Shown piece after piece: positions 34,076 through 40,913 of a stretch of 40,913 nt of DNA. The stretch's first letter is position 1; each line of letters opens with the position of its first letter. The DNA comes from Proteiniphilum sp. GTDB taxonomy: Bacteria > Bacteroidota > Bacteroidia > Bacteroidales > Dysgonomonadaceae. The DNA lies in assembly GCA_018433945.1 (NCBI GenBank), contig JAHDQF010000061.1:1-40913 (forward strand), in the 5' to 3' direction. The translations under genes and the position numbers were made by a program. The notes under the pieces were generated by a model. That model saw only the letters and a list, made by a program, of their open reading frames with translations. It was not told where the DNA came from and ran no database searches.

Positions 34076-35575
34076 TTACTCATCAAATATAAAATCATCG
34101 AAGAAGAAGAAGCCGGCTCCGGCATGTCCCTCCCCACCAAACTGAATCACGATCTTGTCGTAATCGGTTCGGTCTGCCACGCCGCTGAAGTCGAACTCCA
34201 GTTCCAGCCACCTGTTCATCTCAAGATTCGCCTTCACGATTTCCGTCTGCGTCTGCCAGGCGTTGCCGCCCATCTCACTGTTCTGCAGCTTCACTGCCAG
34301 CTGAGGCAGCAGCTTTTTGTTGGTGATCCAGTCGCCGGCAACAGCATACTCGGTCGTGTAATCATTGAAGGAGGGAATGAAAACCTTCACCCTCACCTTA
34401 TTCTGTGTTGTGAGGTCGAATTTATAATCCGGAGCGGTAAAGGAGAGGTTGCTGTAAAAGCCTCCCGACTTCCAGTAGCGATATACTTTCTCCGAAGTGT
34501 TGATGGGTAGAGGCAGAGGGTTATCGACCACCCCACTCACTGTACCCATATCTTCCTGTACGAAGCTGAGAAAAGAGTCTCCTTCAAAATTTTCTGTGAG
34601 GGGGATTGCCTTCGGCTCCTTCACCAGCGGTGGTTCGCTAATGTTCAACTCCTCGAGACAGTATACAAACACCCAATCCTGGCTTTCAACCGTATTGTTT
34701 ACACGCAAAGCCATCACCTCCTCTGTCTGATAAATGATCTCATAGGTCTGAGTGCCACAATAATACCCCATAAAGGCATTGCCCGACAACGTAAGGGTGG
34801 GAAACTCACCTCCTTCGTCGATGGAGAAGTTATATGCTCCGCCGTCGTAGGGGAAGGTCGCATCATCACCATCCACCGAGCTCACGTTGAAGCCCCCCAC
34901 GCTGGCTGCCGATGCCTTACGGCCGTAGCCTTCTCCCTGGGTCTCAATCAACAGCTGCACACCATTCTGGATAAAGGTGAACTTCATCGCATAGAGGCTC
35001 CAGACACTCTTTTCGTTGGGTCCGGCACCCCACCATTCCTGACTGTATGACCCTTGAGGTCCGAGCCCCATATGACCTTTGATGTTAAAGCCGGTAGCCG
35101 CACTAACTTCTGCTGCATAGTTGTTGTACTGGTCAAGTACCCATGTCTTGCCGTCGGCATCCCCGGCGCCGCCGGTCAGGTTCCTGTAAACAGGCGTATC
35201 CACCAGGCTGTAGTCATCCTCCGCTATCGTCACCACCACGCTTTTGGCTGCTGATGAGCCGTCAGGGGTGTAGATCGTAAGTGTCACGGTATACTCGCCG
35301 GCGAAAGGATAGGCAGCGGTAACAGCATTGCTCCTGGCGGAGGAGCCGTTGCCGAGGTCCCACACCAAGGTGTGGAGACCGTCAACCTGCGAGGTGTTGG
35401 TAAAGGTGATCACGTTGTCACTCTCAGCAGAGGGTGTCTGGGTAAACGATATCTGATCGCTGGTGATGGTGGTCATTCCTTCCAGCGCATAATCGTCCAT
35501 CTCCTGCGGGTTGCAAGCTGCGACGAGAAGGAGGAGCAGCAGCATCCAGGATAGTTGTTTTATTTTATTCTTCAT
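34076..35575 (-). CDS. PKD-domain surface lipoprotein, candidate glycan-binding protein
   Basis: 499 residues. Signal peptide with lipobox VAAC (Cys21). A PKD domain spans about 40-118 (ISFTQTPSAESDNVITF, LVWDLGNGSSA, FAGEYTVTLTIYTPDG). The middle region (about 130-310) has YRNLTGGAGDADGKTWVLDQ and is rich in Trp, Tyr and Gly, and the C-terminal region (about 330-499) looks like a beta-sandwich carbohydrate-binding domain that ends GAGFFFFDDFIFDE. Proteins with this layout follow susD in beta-glucan loci and act as surface glycan-binding proteins. No catalytic motif is seen. Its position after susC/susD supports surface capture of the glucan; binding itself is inferred. Confidence 0.82.
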   Translation of the reverse strand: MKNKIKQLSWMLLLLLLVAACNPQEMDDYALEGMTTITSDQISFTQTPSAESDNVITFTNTSQVDGLHTLVWDLGNGSSARSNAVTAAYPFAGEYTVTLTIYTPDGSSAAKSVVVTIAEDDYSLVDTPVYRNLTGGAGDADGKTWVLDQYNNYAAEVSAATGFNIKGHMGLGPQGSYSQEWWGAGPNEKSVWSLYAMKFTFIQNGVQLLIETQGEGYGRKASAASVGGFNVSSVDGDDATFPYDGGAYNFSIDEGGEFPTLTLSGNAFMGYYCGTQTYEIIYQTEEVMALRVNNTVESQDWVFVYCLEELNISEPPLVKEPKAIPLTENFEGDSFLSFVQEDMGTVSGVVDNPLPLPINTSEKVYRYWKSGGFYSNLSFTAPDYKFDLTTQNKVRVKVFIPSFNDYTTEYAVAGDWITNKKLLPQLAVKLQNSEMGGNAWQTQTEIVKANLEMNRWLELEFDFSGVADRTDYDKIVIQFGGEGHAGAGFFFFDDFIFDE

Positions 35576-35684
35576 ACGGTTGTCTTGTTACAAAATTATA
35601 TCAATCAATTGAAAAAATCAGGAGCAAAGCGAAAGAATATACTTAGCTATCTAATCGCTAATTATGTATTGTTGATTTGCTGTA

Positions 35685-35726
35685 TCTTGGCTCCTGGTTC
35701 TTGGTTCTTGACTCTTGTGTCTAAAC
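35685..35726 (-). repeat. Heptameric tandem repeat after susD
   Basis: Six 7-bp units on the + strand: TCTTGGC, TCCTGGT, TCTTGGT, TCTTGAC, TCTTGTG, TCTAAAC. The array abuts the susD stop codon (35727-35729), and its transcript reads as nnCAAGA-like units. Confidence 0.8.
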
Positions 35727-37265
35727 TCAATTATATCCCAGGTTCTGCTCCAGAGCAAATTCGGTACCTGCAGTTCTGTCGATCTCCGACTGCGGGATGG
35801 GCAGCAGCTTGTTGTAGTCGTTCCAGGTGCGCACGCTGTTGAATTCGGGAATGTTCTCGGTCAGCAGCGCTGTATCACCCCAGCGGACGATATCCCAGAA
35901 ACGCATCCCTTCGCCTACAAATTCGCGTCGACGTTCCAGCTTGATGTTGTCAGCTGTTGCAGGAATGGAGCTTTCCGATCCGAAGGCACGCTGACGCACC
36001 TGGTCGAGCACTGACTGGGCGGTGATGCCCTGCTGCTCCGACTGTCCATGCATGACGATCATCTCTGCGTAATTGAGCAAGGTCTCGGCGTAGCGGAAGA
36101 TACGCAGGTTGTTGCAGTAGTTCAGGTCCACGTCCCCCTGCGGGTTGTAACCCACGCGGGCGGCATACTTGGCCATGAACAAACCCGTATTCTGGAAGCG
36201 GGCGATATACTGATCCGGCTCCCATTTGTTGATAGAACCTTCACGGCGGGTGTCTCCCACTTCATAGATATCCCATGTGGACTGACGCACCGGACCAAAT
36301 CCCCAGCCCCCTTTGAAGTCACCGGTTTTGTTACCTGCTTTCAGTTCATTGGGCGAAATAAATGCCGGGAGATTGGTTCCATAACCCTGCCAGCCATTGG
36401 CCCATGTTTTACCTTCAGGGAGGTGGTTTGCCTCAAAGATCGATTCCTGGCAAAATTCATTTTCATCCAGCCACATGGCTACAAAATCATCAAACAAGGT
36501 ATACTCACCGCTGTTAATGATCTCCGCCATATCGGCCGTCACCTCAGCATAACGGGTCTCATCTTTCTGATACATGACTACCCGCGCTTTCAGCATCAGG
36601 GCTGCTGCCTTGTTAATTCTCCCGGTATTCGCTCCTCGTGTACTCATTGGCAACCAGCCATCCGTTGTCGCCACATCAATATCCTGCATAATTTCAGCAT
36701 AAACCTCATCGGCAGTATATTGCCTTGTCATATAAGGCGGTTCTGTGAGTGGTTCCTCGAAATAGGGAATGTTGCCCCAGAATTTCCAGAGCCAGTGGGT
36801 ATAGTAGGCACGCAGGAAGTGAGCTTCTGCCTTGTACTGGTTCAGTCTGTTGACATCCGCATCGGTCTCAAATCCCACCGCGTTTTCACAGGCAGTGATT
36901 ACATTGTTGGCTCTTGCCAGACCGGCAAAATAGATGTTCCAGAGCCCGTTGATATTCTCCTGCGCGGTGCTGGTAAAGAGGGAGAGCAGGTAGAGCTGGT
37001 GCTGGTCACCGGCGTCGCCGCCCCCTTTGAAGATATCATCGGAACGGAGGTCCGACATCAGCACAAGGCTGTTGTAGTTGTTATCGGCATAGCTGTCGAA
37101 AAGCAGGATCTGATATGCCGCAGCCAGGTTGGAGAGGATAGCCCCCTCGGTGGCGGGTTCACCGGCTGCCTGCTGTTCGGTGGTCGAGTTGGTCAGGAAG
37201 TCGTCGCTACAGGAAAAGAATCCTGCCAAAACAGCAATGATCAATAGGTTGATATATCGTTTCAT
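35727..37265 (-). CDS. susD: SusD/RagB family nutrient-binding outer-membrane lipoprotein
   Basis: 512 residues, normal for SusD. The signal peptide ends GFFSC with Cys19 lipidated, followed by SDDFLTNST. The helical TPR-like core contains NRLNQYKAEAHFLRAYYTHWLWKFWGNIPYF, given here because the LRAxxxxxLxxxFG-like segment is the family hallmark, though quoted in shortened form: AHFLRAYYTHWLWKFWG. The C-terminal RRREFVGEGMRFWDIVRWG and NKLLPIPQSEID motifs are also standard. It forms the lid over the SusC pore and binds the glycan at the cell surface. It starts 16 bases after susC and was likely transcribed with it; the name denotes family, not starch specificity. Confidence 0.95.
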   Translation of the reverse strand: MKRYINLLIIAVLAGFFSCSDDFLTNSTTEQQAAGEPATEGAILSNLAAAYQILLFDSYADNNYNSLVLMSDLRSDDIFKGGGDAGDQHQLYLLSLFTSTAQENINGLWNIYFAGLARANNVITACENAVGFETDADVNRLNQYKAEAHFLRAYYTHWLWKFWGNIPYFEEPLTEPPYMTRQYTADEVYAEIMQDIDVATTDGWLPMSTRGANTGRINKAAALMLKARVVMYQKDETRYAEVTADMAEIINSGEYTLFDDFVAMWLDENEFCQESIFEANHLPEGKTWANGWQGYGTNLPAFISPNELKAGNKTGDFKGGWGFGPVRQSTWDIYEVGDTRREGSINKWEPDQYIARFQNTGLFMAKYAARVGYNPQGDVDLNYCNNLRIFRYAETLLNYAEMIVMHGQSEQQGITAQSVLDQVRQRAFGSESSIPATADNIKLERRREFVGEGMRFWDIVRWGDTALLTENIPEFNSVRTWNDYNKLLPIPQSEIDRTAGTEFALEQNLGYN

Positions 37266-37281
37266 AGTGATTACAAATTAT

Positions 37282-40200
37282 TTAAAATGAGAGATTGGCA
37301 CCCAGTGAGATGGTTCTGGCCTGCGGATAGATTCCGCGGTCGATGCCGATGGTGGTATATCCGCCGGAAGCAATTTCAGGGTCGAAGCCATCGTAGCTGG
37401 TGAAGGTAAGCAGGTTTTCGGCCGAGATGTAGATACGAAGGCGCTGAATAGAGATCTTTTTCGTCAGCGCATCAGGCAAGGTATAACCCAGTTGTGCCGA
37501 TTTCAGTCGCATGTAGGAGCCATCCTTGATGTAGAGATCGGAGGAGCGCCAATTGCCGTTGGGGTTGGCCGAGGTCATGCGGGGGATCCGGTTGGAGGTT
37601 CCTTCGCCGTGCCAGCGATCGAGTATCCATGCAGGACGGTTGGCCGCCGGGATGTCGCCGCGTTGCGCAAAGTCGAAGATATCGTTGCCATAGGTTCCCT
37701 GGAAGAAGAGGTTCAGGTCGAGCCCTTTCCAGTCGGCACCAACGGTAAGACCATAGGTCCAGTCGGGCGCACCCTTGCCGATCTTGGTCTTGTCATCGTC
37801 GCTGATGATGCCATCGCCGTTGAAATCAACAAAACGGACATCACCCGGCCTGGCTGTCGGTTGCAGTTTGGCTCCCTCACTATTCACGTAACCGTCCACC
37901 TCAGCCTGATTTTGGAAGAGGCCGTCGGTCTTGAAACCGTAGAAAAATGGGAACACTTCGCCGTTCATCCCTTTCACGTAACTGCCCACACCCGAGGCAC
38001 CCGCACTTTCATAGATCTGTTCACCTGTCTCGTTGCCCAGGTTGATCAGCTTGTTCTGCAGATAAGAGGCGTTGGCCGAGATGAAGTAGTTGAAGTCGCC
38101 CGCACTGTTCTTCCATCCCAGTTCGAACTCAACACCCCGGTTCTCCATGTCGCCCACGTTGGCGATGGGTGCGCCCAGTCCCACGTAGGATGGGATAGGC
38201 TGGTACATCAACATGTCGATGGTAGATTTCACGAAGTAGTCGAAGCCGAACGTGAGGCGACTGTTGAGGAAGCGCGCCTCGAGACCCAGGTCGGTCTGTT
38301 CGGACTCCTCCCATTTTACGTTGGGGTTGGGGATATAGCCGGGAGAGCTGCCGTACTGCATAGAGCCGGTGATCTCACCCACCTTGGTAGGGTCAGCCTG
38401 GTTCACCTGATAGCCGCCGCCGAAGTAGTAGTTCTGCCCACCATTCATCAGCGAGGTGTAGAGGAAGTTACCAATGCGGTCGTTACCGTTCTTGCCCCAG
38501 CTAAAGCGCAGCTTCATGTAGTCGAACCATTCGGGACGGTTTGCCATGAACTCTTCGTTGGTCAGGTTCCATCCCACCGAGAAAGAGGGAAAGACACCCC
38601 ACTTGTTGTTGGGGCCGAAGCTGGTGGAGCCGTCACGGCGCACAGTGGCCTGCAGCATATAACGTTCGTCGTAATTATAATCGACACGCCCGAAGTATGA
38701 TGCGGTACCGGTAAAGTCGTAGCCGCCGGTGCCGCCCCAGGTGCGTTCCAGCTGCCTGTCGGCGATGGCTGAATTGATGTTGGCCTTAGAGGGGTTGGTC
38801 TCCAGCAGGTCCCGGTCGTTGCCGCCCAGGTTGCGGTAACGGTAGCGCGATGCCGAAACACCGGCAACGGCAGAGAGGTTATGCACCTCATTGAAAGTCT
38901 TGGCGTAGGAGAAATAGTTCTCCAGCTGCCAGTTGTAACCTCTGTTCATCTCGCTCTGCACGGTGCTGAACTGTTGATCCTTGCCCTGCGTGGCGAGGAA
39001 ATAAGGAAAGGTATAGCCATCGTATCCCCAGAAAGCTAGGTCGGCGCCGTAGCTGGTTCTGAACTTGAGCTCAGGCAAGATCTGCAACTCACCCCAGAAA
39101 GAGGCGACAAACTTGTCGGAGTTGTTGAGTCCTGCGGAGGGCTGATGCAACATCCCCACCGGGTTGGCAATTTCCTGGAAACCGGCTGGCGGCAGGGAAA
39201 AAACGCGGTCGCCGTCTTTCACGGCATGGGGGTACTGTGCCAGGATGTTGGCGGCAGTCTCCTCATCGGCATATACCGGCACCAGGGGAGAGAAGGTGAG
39301 GGCGCTACCCAAGATGGAGCCATATTCCGAGTTGGTCTCGATACCGGTCGACTTATCCCTCGAGTAGCCCACATTGGCACCCACGGTCACCTTGTTCAGG
39401 AAGCCGCGGTCGTCCGCCTCGAAGATAGTATAGGTGGAGTTGGAACGGAGGCTGTAGCGCTCGTAGTTCGATTTGTCGTAGTTTCCTCCCACGATACCGG
39501 CCTGGTTGAAGTAACCGAAGGAGAGAAAGTAAAGTAGTTTATCCGATCCGCCGGAAACGCTCACCTGGTGGCTCTGCACCGGCGCGTCGTAGTAGAAAGT
39601 CTCATCCTGCCAGTCGGTGCCAACGCCTGCAGCCCTCATCTGCTCGTTGTTGTAGCGGGGCAGGTTGCCGTCGTTGAGTTGCATCTCGTTCATGATCACC
39701 ATGTACTCCTGAGCGTTGAGAATCTCCCGTTTCTTCCAGGGGTTCTGCCAGCCGTAGCTAACGTCGTAGTTGACACTGACCTTGCCTTTCGATCCTTTCT
39801 TGGTGGTAACCAGGATTACACCGTTGGCGGCACGTGCCCCGTAGATGGCTGCCGAAGCGGCATCCTTCAGGATCTCCACCGACTCAATATCAACGGGGTT
39901 GAGGTAATTGATGCCTCCTCCCACAATCATGCCGTCCACAATATAAAGTGGCTCACTGTTGTTAATGGTACCGATACCGCGGATGCGTACCTTGGAGTCG
40001 GAACCGGGCTGACCGGAGCTCTGGGTGATCTGCACACCGGAGACCTTGCCCTTGAGGGCATCCTCCACACGCGAAGGACGGGTTACGTTGAGCTCGTCGG
40101 CGGTCACCCTGCTGATGGCAGCTGTCACCACGCTCTTGCGCTGCACGCCATAGCCCACCACCACCAGCTCATCCAGCACTTCTGTATCCTCGAGTAGTTG

Positions 40201-40755
40201 TACGTTAAGTTGTGTCTGGTTGGTAATGGTATACTCCCTGTCGAGATAACCGATGTAAGAGAAGCGGAGGGTGGATCCTTTCGGCACTGTAAGAGCGTAA
40301 TAGCCGTCGTAGTCAGTGACGGTACCTGTAGTGGTTCCAGGAATGGAGATGTTGACTCCGATCAACGGCTCACCGTTCTGGTCGGTCACCCTTCCAGTAA
40401 GGTTCACCTGCTGTGGGGCAGGTTGTCCGGTCTGTGTTTCTGCGAGAGCCTGGTCGAAGATGAAGATCTTGTTATCTCTGATCTCATAACCAATCTGCCG
40501 GGGTGTGAGCAGCCGCTGCAACACGTCGGCTAGTTCTACGTTCTGTTCCCTGACGGTCACTTCGTCGTTCAGGTTGACCACTTCCTTGCTGAATGCCAGG
40601 GTGTGGCCGGTCTGTTCGGTAATGCTTTCAAGCACTGTTCTCAGTGTTGCCTTGCTGTAGTTGAGGTTCACCTTTTGCGCGGAGAGCATCGCGGTGCCCA
40701 GCACAAAGAGGGAAATCAGCAGCATCAGGCGCCTTTTCATTGGAATTTTTCCCAT
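37282..40755 (-). CDS. susC: SusC/RagA TonB-linked outer-membrane transporter with STN domain
   Basis: 1157 residues; an internal ATG at 40740 is an alternative start that leaves a shorter signal peptide. The signal peptide (to LSAQ, residue 27) is followed by an STN domain (28-100, secretin/TonB N-terminal), a carboxypeptidase-like regulatory domain (117-190, GRVTDQNGEPLIGVNISIPG), the TonB-box-like DELVVVGYG (195-203), a plug domain (about 205-320 with DALKGKVSGVQITQSSGQPG and IYGARAANGVILVTTKKG) and a 22-strand barrel ending in SLGANLSF. It imports glucan oligosaccharides with SusD. The STN domain usually signals control through a FecR-type anti-sigma factor and ECF sigma factor; none lies beside it inside the window. 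Confidence 0.95.
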   Translation of the reverse strand: MGKIPMKRRLMLLISLFVLGTAMLSAQKVNLNYSKATLRTVLESITEQTGHTLAFSKEVVNLNDEVTVREQNVELADVLQRLLTPRQIGYEIRDNKIFIFDQALAETQTGQPAPQQVNLTGRVTDQNGEPLIGVNISIPGTTTGTVTDYDGYYALTVPKGSTLRFSYIGYLDREYTITNQTQLNVQLLEDTEVLDELVVVGYGVQRKSVVTAAISRVTADELNVTRPSRVEDALKGKVSGVQITQSSGQPGSDSKVRIRGIGTINNSEPLYIVDGMIVGGGINYLNPVDIESVEILKDAASAAIYGARAANGVILVTTKKGSKGKVSVNYDVSYGWQNPWKKREILNAQEYMVIMNEMQLNDGNLPRYNNEQMRAAGVGTDWQDETFYYDAPVQSHQVSVSGGSDKLLYFLSFGYFNQAGIVGGNYDKSNYERYSLRSNSTYTIFEADDRGFLNKVTVGANVGYSRDKSTGIETNSEYGSILGSALTFSPLVPVYADEETAANILAQYPHAVKDGDRVFSLPPAGFQEIANPVGMLHQPSAGLNNSDKFVASFWGELQILPELKFRTSYGADLAFWGYDGYTFPYFLATQGKDQQFSTVQSEMNRGYNWQLENYFSYAKTFNEVHNLSAVAGVSASRYRYRNLGGNDRDLLETNPSKANINSAIADRQLERTWGGTGGYDFTGTASYFGRVDYNYDERYMLQATVRRDGSTSFGPNNKWGVFPSFSVGWNLTNEEFMANRPEWFDYMKLRFSWGKNGNDRIGNFLYTSLMNGGQNYYFGGGYQVNQADPTKVGEITGSMQYGSSPGYIPNPNVKWEESEQTDLGLEARFLNSRLTFGFDYFVKSTIDMLMYQPIPSYVGLGAPIANVGDMENRGVEFELGWKNSAGDFNYFISANASYLQNKLINLGNETGEQIYESAGASGVGSYVKGMNGEVFPFFYGFKTDGLFQNQAEVDGYVNSEGAKLQPTARPGDVRFVDFNGDGIISDDDKTKIGKGAPDWTYGLTVGADWKGLDLNLFFQGTYGNDIFDFAQRGDIPAANRPAWILDRWHGEGTSNRIPRMTSANPNGNWRSSDLYIKDGSYMRLKSAQLGYTLPDALTKKISIQRLRIYISAENLLTFTSYDGFDPEIASGGYTTIGIDRGIYPQARTISLGANLSF

Positions 40756-40913
40756 GGTTTGTTTTTCATATTAAAAATTAAACTAAATAGGTCTTCGTGT
40801 GACCGTCAGGTCATATGAAGAACGTGTTGTACTAATTTTGTACTAATTTTGAAGTTGGTAAACTTATGGGTTTTGTGCCTTGATTTAAGTGTTTGTCATG
40901 GTTTTGTTCGGTA
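40756..40913 (-). promoter_or_regulatory. Upstream region of the polysaccharide locus
   Basis: 158 bases before susC. It contains two tandem 11-bp repeats AAAATTAGTAC (40829-40850, - strand), the 14-mer AAATTAGTACAACA shared with 124-137, and a 14-bp palindrome TGACC-GTCA-GGTCA at 40800-40813. No TAnnTTTG element is present, which suits control by an alternative sigma factor. Confidence 0.5.

Noticed and set aside
36048-37247. A 399-codon open frame on the + strand
   Set aside because: Antisense shadow of susD; the composition is that of a reverse-complemented gene.
37492-38700. A 402-codon open frame on the + strand
   Set aside because: Antisense to susC and without recognisable domains.

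Overview
This window looks like Bacteroidales chromosome (phylum Bacteroidota), plausibly a Dysgonomonadaceae relative such as Proteiniphilum or Petrimonas; the genus is inference from overall character only. The phylum call rests on a SusC/SusD polysaccharide utilisation locus, outer-membrane lipoproteins, the near-universal TAnnTTTG/TTTG promoter type seen upstream of most transcription units, scarce Shine-Dalgarno sequences, and a citrulline hydrolase of the CtlX type next to ornithine aminotransferase.

Left part (1-5417, + strand): a DUF1080 lipoprotein, ornithine aminotransferase (rocD) and CtlX, which together would take citrulline/ornithine to glutamate semialdehyde; mscL; then a three-gene ECF sigma unit (small membrane protein, ECF sigma factor, putative membrane anti-sigma factor) preceded by an ECF-like promoter, suggesting autoregulation. 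A converging - strand run (11574-5507) carries an acetyltransferase-like protein, topoisomerase IV subunit B, coaD, an S41 C-terminal processing protease and a class I-like PPK2.

Middle (11680-23804): an MltF-like lytic transglycosylase lipoprotein divergent from a helix-hairpin-helix/beta-barrel protein, then housekeeping genes on + (ABC-F ATPase, TcdA, ArgS). On - there is a nitrogen module (outer-membrane protein, PII, Amt) whose promoter overlaps a perfect FNR-type palindrome, and a PD40 beta-propeller protein.

Accessory island (about 23.88-30.39 kb, + strand): two DUF4143-type AAA ATPases that carry a nuclease-like E-V-D...E-x-K signature, one archaeal-type ATPase with a winged helix, and a Pif1/RecD-like helicase with an HRDC domain. 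They are tied together by TTATGC...GCATAA palindromes (a 34-bp element occurs twice without a mismatch), a 33-bp-period repeat array in front of one ATPase, and a decayed 116-bp copy of the helicase 5' end lying 1.84 kb upstream of the intact gene. This is the part of the window most likely to hold an undescribed system; its function is not known.

Right part (40755-30399, - strand): a polysaccharide utilisation locus ordered SusC (with STN domain), SusD, PKD-domain surface lipoprotein, GH16 (laminarinase type, with BACON domain), GH3 beta-glucosidase. The composition fits uptake and breakdown of laminarin or another beta-1,3-glucan. Degenerate 7-bp and 11-bp tandem repeats sit directly after the stop codons of several genes across the window. 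No rRNA, tRNA, CRISPR array or transposase was seen.
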